A stretch of 64,000 bases of DNA from Boothiomyces macroporosus. Its lineage: Eukaryota > Chytridiomycota > Chytridiomycetes > Rhizophydiales > Terramycetaceae. Shown piece after piece: positions 1 through 10,723 of this stretch. The DNA is taken from contig JADGKB010000061.1 of the NCBI GenBank assembly GCA_027604185.1, positions 1-64,000 of the forward strand, in the 5' to 3' direction. How positions within the stretch are numbered: position 1 is the first letter of the stretch; each line of letters begins with the position of its first letter. The notes under the pieces were generated by a model. That model worked only from the letters and a program-made list of their open reading frames with translations, did no database searches and was not told the origin of the DNA. Position numbers and translations under genes: made by a program.

Positions 1-388
1 CAGCAGTTTCCAGTGGAGCAAGTGTATCCATTGGCACCTCCACAGCTTCCATCAGGTGAGATTTTGACGACTGGAGTGGTTGAGCATTGACCGAGAGTGA
101 ATTTCTGTTGGCATCCGTTAGCAACATTGCAGAATGCTTCGGTGTTTCCACAGTATCCAGAAGCGGAGCAGCAGTTTCCAGTTGAGCAAGTGTATCCATT
201 GACACCTCCGCAGCTTCCATCAGGTGAGATTTTGACGACTGGAGTGGTTGAGCATTGACCGAGAGTGAATTTCTGTTGGCATCCGTTAGCAACATTGCAG
301 AATGCTTCGGTGTTTCCACAGTATCCAGAAGCGGAGCAGCAGTTTCCAGTTGAGCAAGTGTATCCATTGACACCTCCGCAGCTTCCAT
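1..388. repeat. 168-bp in-frame tandem repeats encoding CBM18 modules
   Basis: The block at 218-385 recurs at 50-217 and again, truncated by the window edge, at 1-49. The shift is exactly 168 bp (56 codons), and only a few bases differ between copies. Near identity at synonymous sites implies recent duplication or gene conversion. Confidence 0.9.
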
Positions 389-635
389 CTGGGGAAAGAG
401 GAACGCCTGATGGTTTTGATGCAACTGTGGTGGTGACAGTTGGAGTCGATCCAGCACAATTACCAAATCCTGATTGACAGCCAGCTCCACAGTATTGATC
501 TCCAGTGCCGCAAAGACCAAATGCAGCACAGCATTTAGAATCAGGGCAAATGGTGTTGTAAGTTGGACCACAGAATCCGTTGGTTGAAACGGTTTGAGAA
601 AATACGTATTGCAAGAGCAAAGTCACGAAGAGCAT
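1..635 (-). CDS. Secreted chitin-binding protein with tandem CBM18 (hevein-like) modules, 3' end missing
   Basis: Starts at 635 and runs off the left edge. The first 17 or so residues form a signal peptide (MLFVTLLLQYVFSQ). A divergent CBM18 module follows, with the pattern CGxxxxxCPxxxCCxxxxxCG, then a short Thr/Val/Ser linker, then at least two near-identical 56-residue CBM18 modules containing CCSASGYCG and ending CNVANGCQQKFTLGQCS. CBM18 binds chitin through aromatic residues in this Cys knot; no catalytic domain is seen in the part present. The protein probably coats chitin or anchors something to it outside the cell. A TATA element lies just upstream. No intron is needed in the visible part. 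Another catalytic domain could lie beyond the window. Confidence 0.85.
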   Translation of the reverse strand, partial: MLFVTLLLQYVFSQTVSTNGFCGPTYNTICPDSKCCAAFGLCGTGDQYCGAGCQSGFGNCAGSTPTVTTTVASKPSGVPLSPDGSCGGVNGYTCSTGNCCSASGYCGNTEAFCNVANGCQQKFTLGQCSTTPVVKISPDGSCGGVNGYTCSTGNCCSASGYCGNTEAFCNVANGCQQKFTLGQCSTTPVVKISPDGSCGGANGYTCSTGNC

Positions 636-660
636 TAGTGACGCAAACGCAATCGCAGTC

Positions 661-670
661 TTTATATAAT
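661..670 (-). promoter_or_regulatory. TATA box of the CBM18 gene
   Basis: ATTATATAAA read on the minus strand, 27-35 bp upstream of the start codon at 635. At normal TATA-to-start spacing this predicts a 5' leader of only a few bases. Confidence 0.5.
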
Positions 671-1156
671 CCCGTCCGTTTTGTACTCTTTGGCCGTTTT
701 CACCTGATTGCTTGCTTGAGTCAAACTTTTTTGTTTTCGCTGATTTCTTCCAACTTTGGTCACCAGCCAATGCGGCAATGAATCACAATAGATATTATAT
801 CGGAAAAGAGTCTCGATTGAGCTTGAAATTGATTTTTTCGTTAAATCTTTTGTATCTCATTTTCCAAAAAAAGCCTTGTGGAACATATCCGCACCAAAGT
901 CCCCGATCCAAAATGCTTTTTTTCGGGACGCACCATATTTAAAATTGTATTTTCCAATAGCTTGGAGCAATGCCAGCAAACGAAATGACACTGAAACAAA
1001 TTTCATTTTTAAATTAGTAATATCGGGTCTTCCGTGGATCCCAGTCTATAAAGTTATGTTTTTTCTCCAAATCACTCCACAGCCGAGATGGATTATTTCC
1101 AAATTGGGACTGTAAAATATGCTTTTAAAGAACCACAAAAGGCTATAGATTAAAAA

Positions 1157-4100
1157 ATGATTTTGCAAATACTGGTTTTATCAATGTATGTTCAAGCTTG
1201 CAATTACGCAGGTTTAGCATGGTAAGTGTAATTAATGTAGGTGTATGGTTAAGCCTTGGATTGTGTTTGGTGATTAATTTCTCACATATAGATCCATTAC
1301 CGCACCCTGTTTTCATTGGCCAGAGAGTATCGACCTGCTTGAGCGAAAATGACTGTGTCCCAGCTTTTTGTCATGATATTGTAGGATTTGGGGATTGTTA
1401 TATCGATCCATCCAAAATTTTTGAGAATGTTTTGGACAGATTCAACCAGTGCAGTCAACAATATTGTCAAGCACCAACCCCTCCTCCTTCTGCATGTAAC
1501 CCTCAGGGTATCCTTTGTCCTAATTATAGATTGTACACCTGGGGCATGTCCTGCTAACCAGAGATGTTTAACACAAGCTTCATCAATTCAAAATGGACAA
1601 TGTACCCTTATTCCAATTTGTGAAGACTTACCTCAATGTCCAGCGCTAGATTGTAACGGAAAGTGTCCTGCAAACAGCAACTGTGTGGTTCATCCGCACA
1701 ATACTCTGCAAGGTCAATGTGACGGTTATATTGAATGCCAAAAACCTGCATGTCCTCCACCACAATGTAATTGTCAGCCAAATCAAAGATGTCAAATTAC
1801 ACAGCAAGGTGATTGCTCAGTTGGAATTTGTATTGATCCATGCGTATTCAAAACAAATGGATTAGATGCCGATGGATGTCTAGGACTTGCTCAATCTTTA
1901 AATATTCAACCATCGGATCTTTTGGCTTTTAATCCAGGTCTAGATTGTAATAATCTAAAACCAGGGCAAAGAGTATGTGGCAACAAAGGTTATGTCCCAG
2001 ATCCGCTACCAAAGCCAAGTATGAACATAGATGGAAGTTGTTTCTCTGTCGCTGCCATCCCGTCTTTTGGAACCTGCATTGCTTTTGGTCGGGATTATGC
2101 AATGACTAGAGCTGAAATTGAATCGTTCAATCAAAACACTTGGCAATGGGGTGGTTGTGCAAGCCAAATCTTTTTTGGTCAAAAAGTCTGTCTTTCTCCA
2201 GGAGTTCCACCTCGACCTGATATTGACCCTAAAGCAGAGTGTGGTTTAACTAACATCAACAACTCGACTTGTCCTTTGAATGCCTGTTGCTCCAGATGGG
2301 GATACTGCGGAAATGGGCCTGATTTTTGCACTTTTAAAACTGGTCCACCGGGCTTGGGTTGTCAAAGTAATTGTGGTGGTGCTCCTCCACCAGTTTGCAC
2401 AAATACAATGCAATATAAAGTCGGATATTACGCTTCGTGGTCAACTAACCGTCCTGCTGGGTGTCCTCGTAGTGGTATGTTATTTTTGACATAGGTCCTG
2501 CCAGCTTTGCGAATTCACCGTTCACACATCTTCATTTTGCTTTTGGAGGAATTGATGGAAATGGTCAATTGTCAGTAACCAGCCCTCAATTCGCCGAATT
2601 TGCGTCCATCAAAACGATTAATCCTTCCATGAAATTGATAATATCTGTAGGAGGATGGGCATTTAACGATGTTCCTGTAACCAACAATCAGCCAGATACT
2701 TCAGGTTATTATTCCAGAATGGTTTCAAGCAGCTCTTCCCGTTCTGTTTTCATCAACTCTGTCAAATCCTTTTTGTCTCAATACAATTTGGATGGAATAG
2801 ACTTCGATTGGGAATATCCAACTGCGCCAGATAGACACGGTACAAGCGCGGATGGTCAAAATTATGTCAGCCTTTTAAGGGAACTACGACAAGCTGTTGG
2901 TAACTCTTACTCTATTTCTATCGCTGCTCCAGCTTCTTTTTGGTACTTGAAAGGATTCGATATAGCTGGTATGTCCCAGTATTTGGATTATATTGTTTAC
3001 ATGACATACGATATGCATGGTAATTGGGATTATGCAAACCAATTTGTTGGTCCATCATTAAATGTTCACAACAACTTTACCGAGATAGTTCAAGCAATTA
3101 GTATGATTGAAAAAGCAGGTGTTCCTAGTAACAAATTGCTGTTGGGTCTGGGCTATTACGGCCGATCATTCAAACTTCAGTCGTCATCTTGTACTACTCC
3201 AGGTATCCAAAGTTTAAATTAGGTGTTTGTCAATTTGAAGATCCTGGAACTATGGTTGTGATTGGTAACGAACTGCAATATCCAAACACTGCCTTGGCAG
3301 GACGCTGCACCAACACAGGTGGTTATTTGGCCAATTTCGAAATCAAAGACATCATCGCTCGCCAAGGAGTAGTTCCTAGATTTGACGGCCCTTCACTATC
3401 TAATATTTTAGTGTATAATAATGGCAGGGATTGGATTGGTTACGATGACGCTCAATCTATGAGTATTAAGGTAGCAACTACTTAATCAGACTAATATTGC
3501 GTCGAATATCTGCTTAGGTGGCACTGCAGTTTGGTCCATTGACCAAAGCTGGGATTTGAATATAGTTTCAGCGCCGGCTTGTGGTAAACATTCAACACTG
3601 GACTTGAACAATCAATGTGCATGTGATGCAGATTTTGCATTTATCAACGGATATTGCTATTACACAAAATGTCAACAAAACTCTGTATGGAATTCTGATC
3701 AAGATGCTTGTGTTTGCAACGTTGGATTCCAAGGTTCTAATTGTACACCAATTCCACCGCCAACTTGTCCAGAACATGCTTCTGTTAACTTATTTAACGT
3801 CTGTGTTTGTGATCACGATTTTGAATTCCAAAATGGTGTATGCGTTTATACAAAGTGCCGGCCAAACTCTCAATGGGTTAATGACCAATGTGTGTGTTTG
3901 AACGGTTTTGAAGGGTCTGATTGTCACCCAGTTTGTCAAAGTGGATTTGCTTGGAATGGAAAACAATGTTCCTTGATTATGATTCTCGATCCAATTTGTA
4001 TTCCTGGGCACAGTTGTGTACCAGTTACGCCTGGTCCATTCCCAATATCGATTACATTACCATTCAGTTTTCCTGGTGTACCGATCCCTTTAGTGATTCC

Positions 4101-5413
4101 ATCACTTCCATTTAGCCTTAATTTACCTGGTATATCAGCTCCTGTGGACGTTACTGGGGAATCCCAACAAGATAAGGACAAGGATAATGAACAGCCTAGC
4201 AAGTGGGATACACCAACATTCGTTTCGTGTATCTACAATGATCCAATTTTCGACTTTGGAGTGCAAGTATCGGCAAAGTTGCTTAATCCGCCAAAAGATA
4301 AAGGTAGATGGATCAATATTTGCAAATCTTTACCATTAACCGTCTCCGATGAACAACTATATGCAACTACCTGCACAGTATCATCAGATACAGTCACTGG
4401 AACTTTCGCTGTAGATTTCGTGGATACATATGATTTCCCAGAAGCTATTTCTTGCTACAAACCAGATGATTTCGGCTCTTATGTATCTTCTTGTCCACTT
4501 AAAACGGGAATGGTAAGTTGATTTTAATTGTTAGAACAAAAGAGCACCGCAGTGTGATATTAAAAGTATTCTTGGAACTGATATTACTCCTGATTATTGG
4601 ACTATCCAAAATATTTTGGCAGAAATGAAAGAAATGAATACTTATGTTTATGTTCCTCCAGCAGAAAAAGAAGATATAGATATGTATGGAAAGGCTTTGC
4701 CAGACTATGATTTTGTTGAAGCTTATAACAACCGGTATCCAGATACGGCAGTTACAGTTGAGCAAGTACCTAACAAATTGCCTGTTACTACATTTGCCAG
4801 CAGAAATTATGTGTTTAGAGCGTTAAATAAGCAGGATATTAAAACCTTGATAAATAACAATAACAATATGGTGCCAAAAGATCAAAGCAAAAAGGCCAAA
4901 TATAAATATCTACCGTTGGATCACGTTGCCAAATTCGCCGGCAACTCCGATAACTTTATTTCAACGACATATGATATGGATGCTGCTCGTAGATACGCGA
5001 TAAATCCACTACTAGACGGAGCGAATTATAATTATTTCGTCATGATATCACTAAATAGTCCAAAACTGGTTGGAGGTGGTTTTATTGACTTGACTGTTCC
5101 AGCTGTTATAAATCAATGCAAACTAGATTATCGAACGGCAATTAACGTTAGAAATAGGGGAAAGAGAGTCAATAAAAAAGAAACAACTAGCCCAGAAATA
5201 CAAAATGACTGGGATCTTTTCCATCGTTGGGTCACCCAAGTTTCTGAAGTTTTGGTAGAAACTCAAATTCCAAAAGAAAATATTGTTTTTCAAGTAAAAG
5301 TTTATAGGCAATCTGGTGCGGTTTACTTTATTCCAAAATTCATCGAAACTCACCCATGGAATGCTGGCTGTAAAGCTCGAGGGGAAGATTACCTTTGCAA
5401 TTATTCTCAATAA
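1157..5413 (+). CDS. Modular secreted chitinase: LysM, CBM18, GH18, EGF-like modules and C-terminal ADP-ribosyltransferase-like domain
   Basis: Predicted 1370 residues. Introns: 1222-1240, 1270-1291, 1508-1529, 2475-2494, 3203-3222, 3471-3489, 4513-4534. Order: signal peptide; Cys-rich region; two LysM-like segments (about 200-330); CBM18 (about 340-390, CCSRWGYCG); GH18 barrel (about 400-758) with SVGGW and an intact DGIDFDWEYP at about 515-524, the catalytic Glu being near 523; two or more EGF-like Cys modules (about 765-890); a Pro-rich linker; an uncharacterised region; and from about 1165 a domain with YVFRALN, FISTTYD and SEVLVETQIPKENI, spaced like the R, S-T-S/T and E motifs of ADP-ribosyltransferases. 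LysM-CBM18-GH18 order is known from fungal subgroup C chitinases and yeast killer-toxin alpha subunits. The ART call is inference. Start: 1219 in unspliced DNA is an alternative, since it also gives a hydrophobic N terminus in frame. Confidence 0.85.
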
Positions 5414-5683
5414 ACTAGGCAAGAAAGACTATGACGTGTACTTTTCAAGGCCCAAGATTACATGTCCAGGGAGCTCTCTCATCTCAATGATGATTATTTG
5501 CAATTTTACGCGCGTATATAAGATTCAAATTTCATTCAGAAAGAAATTTACTGTTCATGATGAATTGTTTGTATGTATGCTGATGCACACATTTGTGACA
5601 AATACCTCAGCAATATGAGGTTAAAGATTTAGGAAAAAAGGATTATAATCGCAAGAGTCACACTAGAATATATCAATCTAGAA

Positions 5684-7090
5684 TTAAATTTTATATTGAG
5701 AAATTTTAAACTCATACCCATTTTCACCACGGAACCCTTTTGGCCCTGTGTGGTTAATTTTCAAATTTAATTTTTCTACTTGATTGTAAAATAATTCCCA
5801 GTCAGTGCTTTTTAAAACTCTGGTGTGACCATAAAATGATTTGACTGGTAATTTAGGCAAATATTCGGCGAGTATTTGGCACGATTTAAAGGTTAATTCC
5901 GCTATTTTCAATTTCTTCAATTTAGATTTTGCAACTGCTTGAAAGAATGGCTCTATCAGTTCTTCTTCCATTTCATTAACCTCTATTTCTGTGAAATAAT
6001 GTCTCTCCAGTATATTTGTAACTGCATCAAGTGCTTTTTGATTGAAGATAGCAAACCTTGTGATATTATTCACCCTAATGAATAGTGATTGTTCATATAA
6101 AAGATACCAAAGTTCTGGATCAATATTGCCGTCAAAATCAAAGCATTCCAATTTGGATTTTGGTAAAGCTTGAAATAAACTTTTGTATCCCTCAAAAGGA
6201 ATGTGACTGCAAGTTAGAACCAAACGTCGCAATTTAGTATTCGGCAACATTTGCGCAATTGCTTTTGCACCAATTTCACTAATTGTTCCTGCAAATTCTA
6301 GTTGTGTAATTGAACTATTTGGCAAACTTCTCGCCAATGAAGTAATAATATCATCGGTTAATTCGTCACTAATATATAACTTTTTCAATTTTGTTTTGTG
6401 TAAAATTGAAATTAAATCATCTATTGAAGAGTTTTCTAAATACTTGATGTCGAGCAAGAGTAATTCATGAATTTGATAATCTATAATAGCTTGTGCAAGT
6501 AATTTGCAGTTAATATCATTGTCCGAAATTCTTAGTTTTCTTGTAATATTCTTGTTGCGTAATTGACAGTTTTGTAGTTCAGAAATAGATGAATATATAC
6601 AAAGAATATCTAGTTTGCAGAATTCCTCATCTCCAATAATATCACTGAATACTCCAAACCCATCATAAATCATTAATTGGTGAGCAATTCTTCTTAAGTG
6701 AATACCTTTGAATTCCATGTACTTTCTTGCATTTATTTTGATTTTTTGAATTTTGTATGGTACTTTTTCAAATAATGCGATATATTTCAATACATCCTGT
6801 TGATTACAGCATGCAAACTTCAAACAAGGCCATTTGCCCGATACTTTCCGATCAGTAAAAAGTATGCGAATAGGCGAAAGAAATTCATAGAAATATTTGT
6901 TGGCTATTCCTAGAAAGAGTATATCCTTTTCATCCATTAATTCGATTATCTTTGCTTGTAATTCTTGTGGAAGCAATTGGAGTTGGAATTCCTGTCCATC
7001 GTTTACAGCGTGTTTTGCTTCTTCAGTTTTCTTTGTTCCTTCTTGCTTCTCTTGTCCAAATTGCGATTTGTTCAATGAGATTTCAAACAT
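5684..7090 (-). CDS. F-box/LRR-like protein
   Basis: 468 residues from the first in-frame ATG at 7090. An open stretch extends upstream to 7168 without an ATG, so a 5' exon is possible. An F-box-like segment (LLPQELQAKIIELMDEKDILFLGIANK) is followed by degenerate leucine-rich repeats of about 25-28 residues with patterns such as LRRLVLTCSHI and LKKLYISDEL. F-box proteins bring substrates to SCF ubiquitin ligases through Skp1; the LRRs would bind the substrate. The neighbour at 7793-9283 has the same architecture and strand, so this is a local duplication, although the two have diverged strongly. No introns are required. The function is unknown beyond this family level. Confidence 0.65.
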   Translation of the reverse strand: MFEISLNKSQFGQEKQEGTKKTEEAKHAVNDGQEFQLQLLPQELQAKIIELMDEKDILFLGIANKYFYEFLSPIRILFTDRKVSGKWPCLKFACCNQQDVLKYIALFEKVPYKIQKIKINARKYMEFKGIHLRRIAHQLMIYDGFGVFSDIIGDEEFCKLDILCIYSSISELQNCQLRNKNITRKLRISDNDINCKLLAQAIIDYQIHELLLLDIKYLENSSIDDLISILHKTKLKKLYISDELTDDIITSLARSLPNSSITQLEFAGTISEIGAKAIAQMLPNTKLRRLVLTCSHIPFEGYKSLFQALPKSKLECFDFDGNIDPELWYLLYEQSLFIRVNNITRFAIFNQKALDAVTNILERHYFTEIEVNEMEEELIEPFFQAVAKSKLKKLKIAELTFKSCQILAEYLPKLPVKSFYGHTRVLKSTDWELFYNQVEKLNLKINHTGPKGFRGENGYEFKISQYKI

Positions 7091-7358
7091 TTTGGACAAG
7101 ATTTTTTCTTTCCAAATCCTCAGTTTATAAGCCACAACCTTGTCTAGCTTAAGAAAATTCTTGTCCAAGATGTTGGAATCTGACTAAGCAAATCGCAATT
7201 TTATCAAAATATGAAGTGTCAAGTTAAATGACATGTCTTTTTTTGATTGATAAATCAAATAAATATTATGTTCATTGCAAATATAAATAGCCTGATTTTG
7301 ATAGGTGAGGAGAGGTTGATAATAACTAAACAATTAAAAACCAAATTACAAAAAAGAC

Positions 7359-7524
7359 TTTATTGAAAATCAACTTTAACCCTCGTCCTCATAATCCGAT
7401 ACGTGTATTTCTTTGGAATATGTTTTTTGGGAGACACTTCATCTGTTACATAGGGAATTTTGAAAACCAGCCATCCTTCATTTGCACCATCAATGTTCAA
7501 GATTTCATATCCACGATTACAAAT
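7359..7524 (-). pseudogene. Possible 3' relic of a third F-box/LRR paralogue
   Basis: An open stretch of about 54 codons, without a start, ends at a stop at 7359-7361. It reads like a protein C terminus (NRGYEILNIDGANEGWLVF, then a Lys/Arg-rich tail). It lies between the two F-box/LRR genes and faintly resembles the end of the 5684-7090 product (GFRGENGYEFKI). No upstream exon could be joined to it. It is either a relic or the last exon of an unrecognised gene. Confidence 0.3.
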
Positions 7525-7792
7525 TCACTTTAGATTCTATCAAATAATGCCCTCAAGTAAGAATGAAAATTTGCAATCTACAAATGTAAGTTAGTTACTT
7601 AACTAAATTGAGTTTTCTAACCATATTATCGTAAATTTCCTAGACAAAGTTGTTATTATTGCTTCAAATTTATTTGTGGCTTTGAGACACAAAAATTTTT
7701 TGTGTGCTGGCCAACAATTTTCTGACTCTAATAACAAATAATTTGTTGTTTTGAAACTCCCAAATACTTGAAAAAGCAATTATTTCAAACAC

Positions 7793-9283
7793 TTAATCAT
7801 TGAACAGTTTTGGCTTCCAACATTCACAATAATCTACGGGAACTACTGTTGCCAATTTTTCTTTGTGTATAAAGGCATCCTTTTCACCTGAATGTAGAGA
7901 TATTTTGAGATGCCATAAATGAGCTACAGAAGAAATAAATTCGTCATACTTTGTCAGTGAGCCAATTTCAAACTGCACCAGCGTACCTTTTGAAACATAT
8001 TGCAAATAATGAAAGTTGCCGTCATTTACTTTTCCGATCAGAGTTAGTTTAGGCACATTGATCTTTAAATATGGTATTCCCCAAACCGGAATAATCAGTT
8101 CTTTGAGTTTAATTTCCGCTAATCGACCAAGGAGTGCTTTATATGTGTCAAATTGGATCAATGAACCTATTCCCAGAGTGTCTACTTTTAGGTACCCCAG
8201 ATTATCTGCAATAAGCTGATAGTAGGAGCTTTTGAACCCTTTATAACTAAACCCAAACTCCAAATGCTTTACCTTTGATTTTGATAGACTTTCAAGAAAT
8301 GAAACTACAAATTCTTCAGCAATTTCAATCTGTAACCGTTCAATTTGTGAGGATGGCAGGCACCTGATCAATGCCATTGTTGAATCTGGACCGAGTACTT
8401 TTTGAAACTTTAGATTCTGTAATTTTAATTTTGGTAACTCTTCAATTAGCGGTAAAAAATCCTCTTCCTGCAACTGCAAATTATCGATATGTAATTCACG
8501 AATATTTGATCCTACCATGCCACGCGCCAAGAATTCAATATGCTGCTTTAGAATGACATCTGGATCAATATACACCCTTCCTGGTAGATTATACTGCAGA
8601 TTTTCCAATTTTGGATCAATTAATGTTAACCTCTCTATCATGGTTTCAGCAAGCACTTTAGATAAAGGTTCAACTGCCAGATTTACGTTCATACTTTCTA
8701 GGTGCAGCGCTTTGATTTTTGTTTCAGAAAGCACACCCATCAGGTTGGGTATGATATGTGTCAATACCCCTGTCAACTTTAATTCTCTTAAATTAGAGTA
8801 TTTCAGCATGGTAAAATCAACAGTGTCGTGAATTTGACAGTTCAATTGCTGTAGTTTCTTGAGACGCGGTAAACAGTTGAACAACAAATCATGTCCTGAT
8901 CCACTTATGATTATTGAATCAACTACATCCGCTAGAAGAGCTTGCTCAAGGTTTCTTGAAAGCCGTTCATATAAAAACAGTCGCTTTGTAGTTGCATTTG
9001 GTATCCGATTGTAAATATAAGGAAAAATGATACTATCCATCAGAACAGTTCTGTATATCAAGCCATTGGTTCTGCATTTTGCTATAAATTGGTCATATTC
9101 AGATTTCTTGACTTTGTTGAAAAGCAGCTCAAGGTCTGGCCAATATTCCATCATTTGAGGTTGAGTGTTTAATCGATTGTATAAATTTTTGTTGGCGAGC
9201 GATAGCTTGCATAAATCCTTGCTGGAAATATAGCATACAATATTGCGTTCCAAAATGTCGGTTGGGAGATTGTAAATTTCCAT
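7793..9283 (-). CDS. F-box/LRR-like protein
   Basis: 496 residues, intronless, with a clear ATG at 9283. The N terminus MEIYNLPTDILERNIVCYIS followed by KDLCKLSLANKNLYNRL is a typical F-box, which binds Skp1. The rest is a run of irregular leucine-rich repeats (LRELKLTGVL, IKALHLESMN, IERLTLIDPK). It is probably an SCF substrate receptor. It is the second member of a local same-strand pair; the pair share domain order but little sequence, so the duplication is old or the genes evolve fast. Confidence 0.7.
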   Translation of the reverse strand: MEIYNLPTDILERNIVCYISSKDLCKLSLANKNLYNRLNTQPQMMEYWPDLELLFNKVKKSEYDQFIAKCRTNGLIYRTVLMDSIIFPYIYNRIPNATTKRLFLYERLSRNLEQALLADVVDSIIISGSGHDLLFNCLPRLKKLQQLNCQIHDTVDFTMLKYSNLRELKLTGVLTHIIPNLMGVLSETKIKALHLESMNVNLAVEPLSKVLAETMIERLTLIDPKLENLQYNLPGRVYIDPDVILKQHIEFLARGMVGSNIRELHIDNLQLQEEDFLPLIEELPKLKLQNLKFQKVLGPDSTMALIRCLPSSQIERLQIEIAEEFVVSFLESLSKSKVKHLEFGFSYKGFKSSYYQLIADNLGYLKVDTLGIGSLIQFDTYKALLGRLAEIKLKELIIPVWGIPYLKINVPKLTLIGKVNDGNFHYLQYVSKGTLVQFEIGSLTKYDEFISSVAHLWHLKISLHSGEKDAFIHKEKLATVVPVDYCECWKPKLFND

Positions 9284-9530
9284 AAAACTATTGTACCTGT
9301 GGCTTTCTCTTGTGATCTACAGTGTGGTTACTCAATCGCAGTTGCTTGCAATAGGGGACAAATACCTGGTTTATATCCAACATTATCACTTTAACTTTGC
9401 TAAGTTGATCTTGGCCAATAAACGCGTGAAATTGAAATCAGTGATTTGAGTTTCAGTACATAAAAGAAATCAATTTTGTCGGTTATATTGTAAAGAATAG
9501 TCAAAAAGAATAAAAATGCTTTATAAAGAC

Positions 9531-10411
9531 TCAGCTCTTTTGAGTGTCATCCTCCTTATTCATTGGTTTCTTTTTCACCTCCATATTATTCGGTTTTCTA
9601 CCATGAAACAATAATTTTTTGATATGGAGAAAGACTAGTATCATCAAGGAAGCGTGAATATTCGTCGAGCAAGTATTTAGCAAGTAGAGTGTCTGCTCTG
9701 GGCTGTAAATGATATTGTACAGATAGATACCCACAGATATCCAATCAGCGACCACTAGCACCAAGCACATTATTACTGCTTTTCTCATTGGTGTAGTTAT
9801 TGGCACTGCTGTCTTTTCTTTCTTGAAATTGTACACGATACTCGTCAAATAAAATGCTTGCAGGTCTAACTTAGTTTAAATTACTGTCGTATACAACTGC
9901 AATTAGCGTATATGCCAACATTCCCAGTTCAGCATACTGAATTAGTAATAAATACTATTGAAACAGGTCTTGGATTTTTGTCATATGCAAGCTGAATAAA
10001 CAATCCTCCACAAAGAACAAAAAACAGGACTGAAACTGCGATTTTTGCTTTCCTTATTTTTGGATTGGTTATTTTCTCATTCAATACTTTGAATAGATTC
10101 AGTGTCTGATATTAGAATCACGTTACTTCTAGATTTAAAATATTCATAGTGTAGACTAAAACCGCACTAAAGAGAGCTGCTATATTGAACCATATCCGCA
10201 CTTTGGTTATAAAGTAGTAGCTGCAGTACAATAGCAAATGAAAGATTGTAATTATTTGAAATGCCAGCAGCGTGTATTTTAAAAAAGAGTTTGCTATCGA
10301 ATCTCTCTTTAATATTATCCTGATTACAATTCCATTTAAAACTAGTGTTAATGCAGATGTCGTTAGTGACACTATCCCTGTAGTTGTGTATGGGTCGAGT
10401 GTAGTTGACAT
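9531..10411 (-). CDS. Seven-transmembrane protein, family I, copy a
   Basis: 273 residues. Exons 10411-10127, 10105-9956, 9936-9885, 9865-9531; introns of 21, 19 and 19 nt. Seven hydrophobic segments are visible: TM1 near TTGIVSLTTSALTLV, TM2 ending in LLLYCSYYF, TM3 ending in NILNLE, TM4 after the basic ITNPKIRKAK loop, TM5, TM6 with ADWISVGIYLYN, and TM7 with NTCSTNIHASLMI. The tail is short and Lys-rich. The topology resembles a small GPCR, but I recognise no named family. Paralogues at 10724-11601 and 11819-12643 share the NLE, SIVYNFKK, DWI and Cys/Asn motifs. Confidence 0.75.
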
Positions 10412-10723
10412 TGAGTGATGTAAGCAGAAATTTTAAACTGTTTTAATGGGCCATTCGTAATTCTCAATCTATTGGATCTTGACCAAATTCTGCCTGATTG
10501 TGATTTGGTAGTGGATTTTTACTTTTATGAAATCATAACATAGTCACTCGTGGATGGCTATAGAGGTAAAAGGGATATTGCACGCAAAGAACAAGTACTG
10601 ACTGGTATAAATTTGGAAATTATTCATGCAATGTCTTTACAGGGAAAGGGATATTAAAACAGTCGAGTTCAAAGAGATAAAAAATTGAATATCATTAATA
10701 TTACAAAGCAATCAAACATTCAT

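Noticed and set aside
1219..1291. Unspliced start of the chitinase with a hydrophobic N terminus
   Set aside because: It is in frame and possible, but 1222-1240 is a perfect consensus 19-nt intron and the upstream ATG at 1157 gives a better signal peptide. Kept only as an alternative.
5123..5422. Minus-strand frame opposite the ADP-ribosyltransferase-like domain
   Set aside because: It is antisense to the long conserved plus-strand exon and has no recognisable features.
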